Made by a program: the position numbers and the translations under genes
Shown here: one piece after another, positions 11,811 to 21,717 of the stretch
Position numbering within the stretch: position 1 is the stretch's first letter
Layout: each line of letters opens with the position of its first letter
Notes under the pieces: model-generated
What the model was told of the DNA's origin: nothing
The model's database searches: none
The model's input: only the letters and a program-made list of their open reading frames with translations
Assembly: GCA_949317995.1 (NCBI GenBank)
Contig: OX439044.1
Span: forward strand, 53,214,166 to 53,278,165
Direction: 5' to 3'
Source: Acholoe squamosa
Taxonomy: Eukaryota > Annelida > Polychaeta > Phyllodocida > Polynoidae
Length of the DNA stretch: 64,000 nt

Positions 11811-12504
11811 GAACCTATGCTCTAGCTGAAATCTCGACACGGAATTTCACTAAACTCAAACCCACCCTACCTCACCTCGCCTCATTCCAGGCCTCAGTTT
11901 CAGAGGCCACGGCAGTAAACAGACTAAGACAAGCTACCTATTACTTAACCTTTGCTGTGTCCTACAACACAAACATATTACATCCATCACCTCAGGATGC
12001 TGCCCTATATCAACAATATCTGGCTAACTCACTGTCAGCGCCTTCATCCCATAGGAACTATATATCTGGGGCCAAACTTTGGATACTAACATATGGAGGT
12101 GACCCCTCTTCATTATTATCATATGAACCAGTGGGGGTGGCTAAGGAGAAGTTAGACTCTCACCACATGAGTAGGTACCAGCTCCACCATTACTACCTCA
12201 GCACTTAGTTGCAGTCTGCACACTATTGGATAATATACCAAACACATTACACTACAAAGCAGCCCTTACAATGGGATTCTTTGCCTTCCTTAGAGTTTCT
12301 AATCTCCTCACCCTCATACTCCACATGGTGGTGGTTCCAAGTACTCGCCAGACTCTCAAGAACTCAGCCCAGTGGCTCCACCTTCTGCTAATCACTGAGG
12401 AACTCTCAACCCCGGTGCAACAGGTGACACACTTTACCTTTCCTCACCCTGTGTTCATAACAATACGCCTTATAAGCTTTCCGTCAACTCCCACCCTCTT
12501 TTAA
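11811..12504 (+). pseudogene. DIRS-like tyrosine recombinase, truncated and frameshifted
   Basis: The core-binding half is visible as ALYQQYLANSLSAPSSHRNY with GAKLW after it. A frameshift falls around 12,120-12,220. The catalytic half then starts as AALTMGFFAFLRVSNLL, where the Arg in FLRVSN is the first catalytic residue of the family. After this the sequence runs into the 166-bp repeat, and I cannot find the HxxR box or the nucleophilic Tyr. A working enzyme would integrate circular cDNA by recombination rather than by a DDE integrase. This copy cannot. Confidence 0.65.
12315..12480 (+). repeat. Right 166-bp direct repeat of the DIRS-like element
   Basis: Gap-free match to 9141-9306. It overlaps the end of the truncated YR frame. 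Similarity stops at AAGCTTT (12,480). Confidence 0.75.
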
Positions 12505-13400
12505 TGGTGTGGTTTTCATAAAACTCAAGACTTCGTAGTACCTTGATATGTTGACTTACCATATATATTATACTCAAACTTTATACTATGGACTCTGAAC
12601 ATTTATCCATTATTGGTAACATACTGTACAAGTTAGTGCCTTACCTCATTTACATATTCAACTCTTAGATACAAACCGGTATCTCATTACTTTAGTTGCA
12701 TGTTTATCATATACCGTATTTACTCGTGTTAATGTAATAAAACTCCACTTTATGAATTTCCTGTTCAGTGTTCTCATTACTACATAGTCGCATCCATCTA
12801 GTTTGTGTGCATGGAGCATTTCACCCGAGTATCCAGTTTTCCACAGTTCCCTTCTATTTCATATAACTGACCTCTCACCTTGCCATTTGATGCTTGTCGT
12901 GCTGTTTTACATTTTGTTATATGTACCACTGGTGAGGGGGTTTGAGGGTGCATGTTGTATTATAGACTACTTGGATAACTTAAGCTAACTTCATACACAG
13001 GTTAATTTACATTTTTCCAAATAGATGTAATCCAGAGGAGAGCCAAATATTCTCAAACAGACTTAACCAATCCTAAATGATATCGGGCAGGTGCCGACCC
13101 CTCGGACTTTTTTACCAGGTGCCCTGACTTATTTTAATGAGCTTATAATAACCTAATTATCTGTTTAACCAATAAATGAGCAATCTTGGGCCACCTTTAT
13201 TAAATTGCACAAATTCCAGGCACAAGATCATGGAAGAAGGTTATTGTAAGGGCACAGAATAAAGGTCACCACTATCGATGCCAATAACACAGTTTGGAGC
13301 AAGATTCGAATTACGTGTACACATATCTTTCGATTGGTATTCTAAATATAGGGGTCTGAGTTCATCATTCCATGAGTTGCCAGTACATCCAAATAATTAT
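12505..13400. other. Intergenic flank of the LTR element, no gene seen
   Basis: AT-rich sequence with only short frames. It ends in TTAT, the probable 4-bp target duplication of the Ty3 element to the right. Confidence 0.45.
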
Positions 13401-13739
13401 TGTAGCGCCCGTTCGTATTATGAATGATCGAAGAACACAACCCGTCAAGTAACATTAACTCGCTTGGTTTATTGCCCTGGCACTCCTTGGCCACACCATC
13501 TAAATGCTGTCTGTGGGTAGAAATGTCGTCTGCAACCTCCTCCGGGAGCTAGCTGCTTGACTGTTCACCTCGGGCTGTCGGCTGGATCTGACCTCCGGTG
13601 GAACTAGTCGCGCTTTATATACAAGTCTCCACCGGGACGCTGCCTCTCGTGCAGCGTTCCGGCGGACTACTCCCGAGCGTTGAGACTTTCCCCGAATGAC
13701 TGCGTGGCAGTCATTCGGCGGCCAAGCCTCTCCGCTACA
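13401..13739 (-). repeat. 3' LTR of the Ty3/gypsy element
   Basis: 339 bp, bounded by the short inverted repeat TGTAG...CTACA. By eye it is identical to 23,116-23,454 with an offset of 9,715. In minus orientation it carries two hairpin-forming palindromes in U3, a TATATAAAG box (13,613-13,621) and AATAAA (13,468-13,473). Confidence 0.95.
13468..13473 (-). terminator. AATAAA polyadenylation signal in the 3' LTR
   Basis: On the minus strand AATAAA lies about 140 bp downstream of the LTR TATA box. In the 3' LTR it would direct cleavage of the genomic transcript. The matching copy in the 5' LTR is at 23,183-23,188. Confidence 0.6.
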
Positions 13740-13748
13740 CTCCTCCCA
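13740..13748 (-). other. Polypurine tract (plus-strand primer)
   Basis: TGGGAGGAG on the minus strand directly abuts the 3' LTR TGTAG terminus. This is the position and composition expected of the PPT that primes plus-strand DNA synthesis. Confidence 0.8.
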
Positions 13749-14129
13749 GCTAATTTAAAACTCTGGGGGGTGTAAAACCCAATACCCTGGACGGAGAACT
13801 ACGTCCCTATGTTAACTACAGCGTTACTGAGAAAGAATAATAATAAAATGTCATTATTTTTACATACACATCGTCGTTATTATTTACAAATAATTAATCG
13901 CAATATGGGCCCTTTCGCCAGTAATTCTGGGCCCCTAAGGCTTAAGGCCGTCTGCTTCCTCCCCGGGTCCACTTCCACCGCCCCGGTTGTGCTGCAGCGA
14001 TACCTCTCCGGACTGCCTCCACCGACCTCCCTCCGGACTACGCTCCACCGAACTGGAAGACAGGACACCCAGGTAAGTTTTCATTTGGCAACAGGTTCGA
14101 TTTGGTAAGTGTTTCGACCAAAAAGACCC

Positions 14130-14400
14130 CCCCCCTTTCTCCCTCCTTCTCTCCAGCCGTGTACTCGGCCCTGGGTCCCCCCTTGTCCTTCTTCCTCCTC
14201 TCAGCTCCCGCCGAACTCCTCCCTTCTCAGACCGTGTACTTCGGTCTTACTGCCTCCCCGACAACTGCTCCGGCCCTTCCCCGCTGAACGTCTCCCGTTT
14301 CTCCGGCCGTGTACTCGGTCCAGGCTGCTCCCCGACCACCCTGTCGTACCTCTTCCTCAGCCCTCCCCGACCGCTCCCGTTCCCTGAACGGCTCCCCGAC
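14130..14400 (-). repeat. 75-bp tandem repeat in the retrotransposon 3' region
   Basis: The word CCGTGTACT (plus strand) starts at 14,157, 14,232 and 14,307, exactly 75 bp apart. It is embedded each time in a pyrimidine-rich CTCCCTTCTC context with a CTGAACG or CCGAACT block. The array lies between the pol stop and the PPT. Such repeats are common in Ty3 3' untranslated regions; the function is unknown. Confidence 0.7.
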
Positions 14401-14436
14401 CTCTGCTATCAACAAGGAGTGACCAGCTTACCTAGT

Positions 14437-17400
14437 TCATTCAGCCACGTCGTCGTCTTCCTCCTCACCGTCCTCCTCCGGTTCCCCCTCTCCTGCAGCC
14501 TCCTCCGTCTCCGGCTGTTGCTGCTCCCAGGACCGGCCGCAGGTTTTACAGGTATCCCGTTGGCTTAAGTCCACAAATCTGTTCCGGGTTATAACCACAG
14601 TCTCGAACTCGCCTCCTGGGAGCATCACTAGAGAGGTGGTCTGGCTCCCCTCCCCTAACTGGCGCACATCTGGCCCCTGCTCCTCCGGGGGCAGTAGTCT
14701 CTGTGCCAGTCGTCTCAGGGTCGCCGACCCTTGGTAATCCGATTGCCAGGGGTTACGCGCCCCAGCCTCCTCAGCCTGTCCTTCCTCCGCAGCTCCGCCG
14801 GACGTCCCGGGCTGCGGAGAGGCACCAGTACCGTACGGTGGCGGAGCTGTGGGTGCGGGGGTGGATGTCACCGGAGTCCCCGGCTCCCAGTTTGATAACA
14901 CTGTCACCCGTGGTCCCGCCTCCATCGGCGGTGGGGGTAGTTTAGCATCATTCAGGGAGGCCCTCACCCCCGCCGGTAGTAGCACTCTGGTCTCCCCCTC
15001 CTCCACGTCAGTTAGTTCCAATTTCATGAGAAATTCGCCATGGGGCGAGTTTACCACTAACCCCTCCAGTCCTATGGCTATCACTCTCCCCTCCCCCCCC
15101 TTCACCGGTGACTGCTCCTGCCTTTGCTGCCTAGCCAGGAGTTCGGCGGCTTCCCTCTCATCCTTCTCCTTCTGTCTCTTTTCCGCCTCCACCTTTTCTC
15201 TCTTCTGTTTTTCTATCTCTTCCCGCTGTTTCCTCTCCTCATCTCGCTGCTTCTTCTGCTCTGCCTCTTGGGCTTCCTTCCTTCTCTCCTCTGCCTCTGC
15301 CTCTATTCTCTTGGCTTCAGCTGCCCTTCTCTTTTCTAGTGCCTCCAACTGTTTCTTCAGCTGCTGCGTCTGAATATCAATCCCGGCCAGTCCAGTGGGA
15401 GATAAGGTAGAGAGCACCCCCTCCTCCACTGCCCCTTGCACCGCCGACCCTGACTCGGCGGGTACTGCAGGATCCCCCACTTCCTTCCCTTTTACCGACC
15501 CCGCCGAAGTATCCGCCGAAGGCGTTTTCACCATAGCAAGGGCATCGTCCAGATTAAGAGATCTGTTTAGTGACACGTCTGTAGCCTCAGAGACATTCAC
15601 CGAGGTGTCCAGTCCATATAATGTGAGTTCAGTGTGCTGGACCCCCACTGGGCCCCCTTTTTCCCCACTTCCTCCGGCTTCCTCCTTAAGTCCTTCCCCC
15701 AACACCTCCTCCTCGTAAGACTTAAGTTCCTCCTCAAACCCCGGATCCACTAAATCATAGTCCACCTCCGCCCCCGGGAACAGTCTCTTGAGTCTTATCA
15801 TCATTTGATTAGGTGTTTCCCCCTTTTTTCCGTACTTGGCACACAGGTCTGCTATCTTCGCTTTTTCCTCGTCTATCTTAGTCCTCACTTCGGCGGTGCT
15901 GGTGCGTACGGCTGGTTTAGTCCGACTCCCCACTATTCCCCCCGAAGACTCAGGTGGGCCCGGTGGCGGCTGCTCACCCCACCTCCCCCCGCTGCACTCC
16001 CTCTCCGGAGAAGCCTGAGCTGACGCTGCTGCCGCCGAGGACTTCCCCTTGCCCCCCTTTATATCCTTTTTCACTCTCTTCTTCTCACTTTTGCCCCCCG
16101 CCGAGTCCCTGGGGTTCTTCCTCTTCCCTGATGAGCGGGTGCCAGCGCTAGGTGGGCCCGCCGGAGAGCTCTTCAATTTTGTCTCCTCTTGCTTCTTATC
16201 AGGTGATATCTGGATTAACATCTGCTCCAACGTGTGTGCAGACATAGTGTAACTGCCAGGAGTGTCGCCTTCCCCCAGCTGTATTCCTGGGGAGCTTAAG
16301 TCACTGAAGGGGCTACCCCCCGGCAACACCTTCTGTGGGGTTAGCTGTTTTCGGGGCTTACTTCCTTGTCCTCTGGTGCTTCCTACATCGGGGAACTCCA
16401 GCATCACCGGCTCCCCCGGCTGCCATTCGTCCGCATCATACTCTTTATGTACAGATCTTATATGCCCCCGGAGGTCGCCCTCCCTCTTCTTGCGAACTTG
16501 GTGGGAGCACTCTGGATACAGTGGGCAGCGGTGCCCAAGCCCCGCTCCGGCGTGGCCCTCCACATGTCGCTCCAGGGTGTCCTTTCTTGCAAATACTTTT
16601 ACTATTCCCCTGTCGGCGCACGTCTGGCAGGCGAACTCCGGAGTGTCTCCGGCTCCCTCCCCCCTGGACTTGGTCTGTCGTGGCATGCTGGCCGTGAAGA
16701 CCTCCAAGTCGGCGTAGTGGATAATTTCTCGTCCTCGTAGATTAGGTGCTTGCTTCTCTGTCGGATTCTGAGTTGACTGAGCACCTCGCCCTTCCTTTAT
16801 ACCTCCCCGGCCCCGAGACGTCCCGCCTCCTCCCGTGTCCCCCTTTTCTCTGATTGGTTGGTTGCTTTCGGCGAGCTCGGCGGGCCCTGGGAAAGTCGTC
16901 TGGGTATTCCCCTCCGCACTTCGGTGGCGTGGGAACCCTGTGTCAGGCGATCTCCGCTCGTGGGAGCGCCCCTCCTCCCGTCTATACTTTTTTTTTATTG
17001 GCTGGCCACCTGTCTCCCGTTTATGTGGCGATCTCCCTATTGGCCGAGGTGACCGACCCCTGGATCTAACCTGACTTCTACCATGGCGCCTCCTCTCCGC
17101 CGAACGGCTCCGCCGTCTCTCCCCTTCCCTGGCTGCCACTCCCGATTTCACCTCCCTGGCGCCTCTCTCCGTCTTCACCCGGCTGCGGGACCCGCCCAGG
17201 CTTCCGTGTCGTCGTCTCTCCCCTCCTTCTTTGCTCGGGGATCTAGTTTTCTCAGAAGAATTTTGCTGGCTTCTTGGCACCACCAACCGCGTGTCATTTG
17301 TTGCCGCCATCTTGCCGTCAACTGTCGTCATGACGTCACCGCGAGCGCTGGGTCCCGGCGGGTCCTCCCCTATTATCGCCCGGGGAGACCTTAGGCTGGT

Positions 17401-20400
17401 GACCGGCGCCCCCCCATCCTGGGCCCCGGAGAGGCGGAGACCGGTTTGAGATGTACGTCGGGTGATGCTTTGTAGGAAGATCTTCCTCTTTGAGGTCATG
17501 ATGAAGCGCCTGGAGACCATTCCTCTCCGCCTTCTCTCCTCCTCTCGAGTGATTGCCTTCCTCTCCTCCGGCACCCCCGCGTTCCTCTCTTCTACTCTTT
17601 GATTAGCTTCATTTTCGTTTTGTGCCCACATTAATTCCTGTTTCCATCTATTCCAGGCTTGCCACTGCTTTCTCCAGTCCTCTCGCATTTTCAGATACAC
17701 CGGTGCCGTTCTCCGTTCCCGCCGAAGCCGACTATATTCATCCATTCTCTCACCGTTTTCTTTGATTTCCAGCCTTCTTCTCTCACGCAGGTCCTCAGTT
17801 TCTTTTTCAGATAACCCATCAGGAATATCCCAGCTAGGCAGGAGTGGCCCCCCCAGTGGGATCTTCGGCAAGTCGCCATCCCACCGTTCGGGAGGTTTCC
17901 GGGGCTCCATTGAGTTACTCATCACGCCACCGTCTGCCGGCCTGCTCTGCGTCACCGCTCGTATCATGGCGTTCCCCTCTCCCCCTGGCAACCCCCGCCC
18001 TCCGCCGAGGTCCCTCTCTGGTGGTACCTTCTTGATAGAGTCGAAGTGTACCACTTTCACAAGGCGCCCCTTCCGTATGGTGAACAACACCTTCCCCCGC
18101 ACCTGGACCACCGTCCAGGGGCCCGTCCAGTATGACTGAAGCTTTGGAGAGACGCCCTTACTCTTGAGCGGGTGGTAGTAGAAGACTGTGTCCCCCTCCA
18201 CTATGCTCACTGCCCCTGCCCTCACATCATAGTTACGCCTCTGCCTCTCTACGGCCCGACCCAGCACTTCCCGAGCATAGTGAAAGGTTTGGGCCATCTG
18301 CACCTGCAGCTCCGCCACATATCCTTCCAGGGAGCTCGGCGGGGGCCCCGCCGGATAGAGTAGAGCCAAGGGGGTGGTAGTCTCTCGGCCCATCATCATC
18401 CTATTGGGTGTTATGTTAGTAGAGGAGTGAGCAGAGGCTCTGTATGCTGCCATTACATAGGGCAATTTCCTGTCCCAGTCCCTCTGGTCCTTGGCTACCG
18501 TGGTGGCCAACAGCATCTCTATGGTTCGGTTAGCCCTCTCCACCATCCCATCACTCTGGGGGCGGAAGGCACATGTCCTAGTCTGGCTAACTTCCAACAG
18601 CCTTAGGACCTCCTGGAACACCCCCGACTGGAAATTACGGCCCTGATCGGTGTGGACCGTCCCCGGGGGTCCCAGGCGGCACACAAACTCCTCCACGAAG
18701 ACTCTAGCCACCGTTTCTGCCTGCTGGTCCCTCATGGCATACGCCTCTGTCCACTTGGTGAAATAATCGGCAATCACCATAATGTACTTGTTCCCTTCCC
18801 TCCTCATTGGTAGGGGGCCCATGATGTCCATGGCTACCCTCTCCATAGGCAGACCTACCGCCACGTGCCCCATGGGTGCTCGGTGGGGTGGCCTGGCCGA
18901 CTTCCTCCTCACACAGGGTTCACACCTGGCGCACCACCAAGTGGCATCCCGCCGAAACTCGGGCCAGTAGTAGCTATCCTGAAGACGCCGGATGGTTCTG
19001 TTCCGCCCCAGATGCCCCCCCAAGCTTGAGCCATGCACCTGTCGGAGGACCTCCTCCCTCGTAGCTCTGGGGACAGCTACCTGGAACCTTGACTGCCCCG
19101 CCGGCTCCACCCACCACCGGCCCAAGATACCGTTTACCTCCCCCAGCAGGTCTCTCTGGGCTGCCCACGCCTTCAGTTCGTAGCCAGCCCCACCCAGTTC
19201 CGCCGGGTCCACCTCCTCCCCTTCTATCCACCTCTTCACTTGCTGCAGGATGGGGTCAGCCGCTTGCTCCTTTTCCCAGTCCAGCTCCTCGGGGGAAGCT
19301 ATCTCAGCCGGCGAGGGGGACTCCGCCGAAGCCTCCGGCGAGATCTCCTCCCCTACTGTTTCTGGGGGTGCTTCCCTCCTCCGCCCCTGAGCACGAGTGA
19401 TCACTCTGCACACTTCCATTCCCGCCTCCTCTCTCCCACACTGTCTGCACGGCCTACGAGATAAGCCATCAGCATTCCCGTGAAGTTTCCCCGCCCTATG
19501 CTCTATCCTTAGGTCGTAGGTGTCCATCACTTGCAGCCACCGAGCGATTTGCCCCTCAGGTTCCTTAAACCCCATTAACCACCGGAGGGACGCATGGTCT
19601 GTCCTTACTCTCGTAGGCCGTCCTATCAAATAATGCCTGAACTTCTTCAGAGCAAAGACGATGGCCAGCAGCTCCCTTCTGGTCACACAATAATTCCGCT
19701 CCGCCTTATTTAGGGTGCGGCTAGCATAAGCCAAGACCCGTTCGTGCCCCTCCTGCTCTTGTGACAGGACTGCCCCCAGTCCGATGTCACTGGCGTCGGT
19801 GTCCAGTCTCAGTTCCCCCTCCGGCCGAGGAAAGGCTAGGATGGGGGCTCTAATAAGCTCCTGCTTCAGATGCTCGAAGGCCAGCTGGCAGTCTCGGTCC
19901 CATTCAAACTTCCTTCCCTTCTCTGCCAGGCTGGACAGGGGCTTGGCTACTGCTGAGAAATCTTTGACAAAATTTCGGTAGTACCCGGCTAACCCCAGGA
20001 AACTGCGCACTTCGGTGATATTCTGAGGGGTGGGCCACCCCTCCACCGCCTCTACTTTGGCTGGGTCGGTGGCTATCCCCTCCTCACTCACCATATGCCC
20101 CAGGAACATCACTCTCCTTCTGGCCAATTGGCACTTGCTTGGTTTGATCTTAAGCCCCGCCTGGATAAGCCTGTCCAACACCTCCCCCAGCCGGTGGAGG
20201 TGCTCTTCAAAGGTAGCTGAGAAGACTACGACGTCATCCAGATATACTAGGCAGGTCTCCCACTGTAGGCCCCGCATCACCACCTCCATGACTCTTTCAA
20301 ATGTCCCGGGTGCATTGCATAACCCAAAGGGCATACGGCGGAACTGAAACAATCCCCGGTGGGTGGCAAATGCAGTCTTCTCCCTGTCCTCGGTGGCTAT

Positions 20401-21717
20401 GTCCAGCTGCCAGTAGCCACTAGCTAAGTCCAGGGAGGAAAACCAGGCAGCCCCGGCCATGGTGTCGAGGCAATCCTCTACTCGAGGCAGCGGGTAAGCA
20501 TCCTTGACAGTGACAGCATTTAGCCGCCGATAATCCACGCAGAACCTCGTTGTACCATCCTTTTTTTTTACTAGTACAATGGGGGATGCCCAGGGCCCCG
20601 CCGCCGGCTCTATTACCCCCGCTTCCAGCATCTTATCCACTTCCTCGTCTACCACCTGACGCCTGTGAGGTGCCAGCCGCCTCGGCGGCTGCTTCAGTGG
20701 AGTTGCGCCCCCCGTGTTGATGTGGTGCCGAGCCAGCGTAGTATGGCCCCTGTCCTCCGGCCCCAGCTGGAATGCGTGGATCCTGCTCCTGAGCAACGTG
20801 GCCAATGCCCTCCTCCTGTGCGCCTCAGTCCCGTCCACCAGCTCAGCCACCACCTTCCTCCCTTCCACCAATAGTTCCTGCTTTCCCACCACACGACACC
20901 TTCCGCCGATCCCCCCTTCGCCAGCCTCCACCGAAGTCAGGGTTCCCAGCGTTTCGGCGCGGTGGATTGTCACGGCTTCCCCACCCGGGTTCAAAACCCG
21001 CACACATGCTTGCCCTTCCTCTGGGACTATCAGCCCTCGCCCCACCAGGAACAAGCTACTCTTTCCCACCGATTCCGCCTTTTCCACCATCCCTTCCTGC
21101 CCTTCAGGCCAATCCCCTAAGACCTGGCCCTCCACCAGCGCTTCCTGCCCGCCGGCTACCACCGCCGCTCTGGCACACACGATCCTCCGGACCAGCCCTT
21201 CCAGATTCGAGTCCCCCCCCGACCACGTCACCGATGCTCCCGCCATATCCACCTTGATACGGTGGTCCCTCAGGAAGGAAGATCCCAAGATGGCTTCATT
21301 GCCAATCTCTGCTACTGTAAACGTGGTAGTTGTGATTGTAGACCCCAATTGAAAGCTTCCGGTGAACTTCCCTCGCACCACCATGGGCCTGCCGTCGGCG
21401 TTAAAGATGTCGTTTTCGGCGGGATCCAAATCGGGGTATCCCCCTGCCCGTCTCCACCAGTCCACTGACAACAGGTTAAGGGACGACCCAGTATCCACCA
21501 ACAGCTGTACCTCCTTTCCGCCTATCTTCCCAGCCACTATTATCCCATTACCCCCTTTTTCCTGTCTCCCCTGCACCCTCTCGTCCGGCCATCTCTTCTC
21601 AACCCCAACAAGGCCGCTGGTCAGGGTTGATTCTAGTTTTCCGCCGGGCGGGAAGCGCTTGGCGGAGCTGCGTCCACTTTCCTCTCGGCGTCTCCCCCCT
21701 TCTTCAGTTGGGGGCAC
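14437..21717 (-). CDS. pol: Ty3/gypsy Pol polyprotein with a 1,190-residue C-terminal extension
   Basis: This open frame of 2,426 codons is unbroken. Aspartic protease: VDTGSS, D75. RT: VDYRRLN near 395, RMPFGLCNAP at 461-470, YLDD at 492-495. RNase H: TDAS at 640, ELLAI near 682, NADGLS near 748. Integrase: zinc-binding H895, H902, C929, C932; catalytic D964, D1024, E1060 (D,D35E); a GPW/DSI C-terminal module up to about 1230. These copy the RNA and insert the cDNA. After this, about 1,190 more residues follow in frame: an Arg/Ser-rich basic tract (about 1490-1600), two C2H2-like fingers (C1697, C1700, H1718, H1722 and C1731, C1737, H1752, H1757), a KR-rich segment (1862-1895), a heptad-like Glu/Lys/Arg coiled coil (about 2115-2205), a CKTC pair (2390, 2393) and an acidic tail. 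No signal peptide or membrane helix is seen, so this is not an envelope. The frame overlaps gag by 85 bp in the -1 frame, so Met21717 is probably not the real start and Pol is likely made by frameshifting. Confidence 0.93.
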   Translation of the reverse strand: MPPTEEGGRRREESGRSSAKRFPPGGKLESTLTSGLVGVEKRWPDERVQGRQEKGGNGIIVAGKIGGKEVQLLVDTGSSLNLLSVDWWRRAGGYPDLDPAENDIFNADGRPMVVRGKFTGSFQLGSTITTTTFTVAEIGNEAILGSSFLRDHRIKVDMAGASVTWSGGDSNLEGLVRRIVCARAAVVAGGQEALVEGQVLGDWPEGQEGMVEKAESVGKSSLFLVGRGLIVPEEGQACVRVLNPGGEAVTIHRAETLGTLTSVEAGEGGIGGRCRVVGKQELLVEGRKVVAELVDGTEAHRRRALATLLRSRIHAFQLGPEDRGHTTLARHHINTGGATPLKQPPRRLAPHRRQVVDEEVDKMLEAGVIEPAAGPWASPIVLVKKKDGTTRFCVDYRRLNAVTVKDAYPLPRVEDCLDTMAGAAWFSSLDLASGYWQLDIATEDREKTAFATHRGLFQFRRMPFGLCNAPGTFERVMEVVMRGLQWETCLVYLDDVVVFSATFEEHLHRLGEVLDRLIQAGLKIKPSKCQLARRRVMFLGHMVSEEGIATDPAKVEAVEGWPTPQNITEVRSFLGLAGYYRNFVKDFSAVAKPLSSLAEKGRKFEWDRDCQLAFEHLKQELIRAPILAFPRPEGELRLDTDASDIGLGAVLSQEQEGHERVLAYASRTLNKAERNYCVTRRELLAIVFALKKFRHYLIGRPTRVRTDHASLRWLMGFKEPEGQIARWLQVMDTYDLRIEHRAGKLHGNADGLSRRPCRQCGREEAGMEVCRVITRAQGRRREAPPETVGEEISPEASAESPSPAEIASPEELDWEKEQAADPILQQVKRWIEGEEVDPAELGGAGYELKAWAAQRDLLGEVNGILGRWWVEPAGQSRFQVAVPRATREEVLRQVHGSSLGGHLGRNRTIRRLQDSYYWPEFRRDATWWCARCEPCVRRKSARPPHRAPMGHVAVGLPMERVAMDIMGPLPMRREGNKYIMVIADYFTKWTEAYAMRDQQAETVARVFVEEFVCRLGPPGTVHTDQGRNFQSGVFQEVLRLLEVSQTRTCAFRPQSDGMVERANRTIEMLLATTVAKDQRDWDRKLPYVMAAYRASAHSSTNITPNRMMMGRETTTPLALLYPAGPPPSSLEGYVAELQVQMAQTFHYAREVLGRAVERQRRNYDVRAGAVSIVEGDTVFYYHPLKSKGVSPKLQSYWTGPWTVVQVRGKVLFTIRKGRLVKVVHFDSIKKVPPERDLGGGRGLPGGEGNAMIRAVTQSRPADGGVMSNSMEPRKPPERWDGDLPKIPLGGPLLPSWDIPDGLSEKETEDLRERRRLEIKENGERMDEYSRLRRERRTAPVYLKMREDWRKQWQAWNRWKQELMWAQNENEANQRVEERNAGVPEERKAITREEERRRRGMVSRRFIMTSKRKIFLQSITRRTSQTGLRLSGAQDGGAPVTSLRSPRAIIGEDPPGPSARGDVMTTVDGKMAATNDTRLVVPRSQQNSSEKTRSPSKEGGERRRHGSLGGSRSRVKTERGAREVKSGVAAREGERRRSRSAERRRHGRSQVRSRGRSPRPIGRSPHKRETGGQPIKKKYRREEGRSHERRSPDTGFPRHRSAEGNTQTTFPGPAELAESNQPIREKGDTGGGGTSRGRGGIKEGRGAQSTQNPTEKQAPNLRGREIIHYADLEVFTASMPRQTKSRGEGAGDTPEFACQTCADRGIVKVFARKDTLERHVEGHAGAGLGHRCPLYPECSHQVRKKREGDLRGHIRSVHKEYDADEWQPGEPVMLEFPDVGSTRGQGSKPRKQLTPQKVLPGGSPFSDLSSPGIQLGEGDTPGSYTMSAHTLEQMLIQISPDKKQEETKLKSSPAGPPSAGTRSSGKRKNPRDSAGGKSEKKRVKKDIKGGKGKSSAAAASAQASPERECSGGRWGEQPPPGPPESSGGIVGSRTKPAVRTSTAEVRTKIDEEKAKIADLCAKYGKKGETPNQMMIRLKRLFPGAEVDYDLVDPGFEEELKSYEEEVLGEGLKEEAGGSGEKGGPVGVQHTELTLYGLDTSVNVSEATDVSLNRSLNLDDALAMVKTPSADTSAGSVKGKEVGDPAVPAESGSAVQGAVEEGVLSTLSPTGLAGIDIQTQQLKKQLEALEKRRAAEAKRIEAEAEERRKEAQEAEQKKQRDEERKQREEIEKQKREKVEAEKRQKEKDEREAAELLARQQRQEQSPVKGGEGRVIAIGLEGLVVNSPHGEFLMKLELTDVEEGETRVLLPAGVRASLNDAKLPPPPMEAGPRVTVLSNWEPGTPVTSTPAPTAPPPYGTGASPQPGTSGGAAEEGQAEEAGARNPWQSDYQGSATLRRLAQRLLPPEEQGPDVRQLGEGSQTTSLVMLPGGEFETVVITRNRFVDLSQRDTCKTCGRSWEQQQPETEEAAGEGEPEEDGEEEDDDVAE

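Larger units (their letters stand above)
9141..12480 (+). mobile_element. Decayed DIRS-like tyrosine-recombinase retrotransposon
   Basis: From left to right this region holds a 166-bp direct repeat, a gag-like frame, the N-terminal part of a DIRS-type reverse transcriptase, an RNase H remnant, the first part of a tyrosine recombinase, and a second copy of the 166-bp repeat. The order gag-RT-RH-YR is diagnostic of DIRS elements, which replace the DDE integrase with a tyrosine recombinase. The central RT core is deleted, several stops and frameshifts are present, and the YR is cut before its HxxR and Tyr boxes, so the copy is dead. The flanking direct repeats may be PAT-like split repeats or the product of recombination between two copies. 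Confidence 0.75.

Noticed and set aside
14437..18030. Envelope glycoprotein in the env position of the LTR element
   Set aside because: No signal peptide, furin-like site or membrane helix; the region is charged and carries zinc fingers and a coiled coil, fused in frame to pol.
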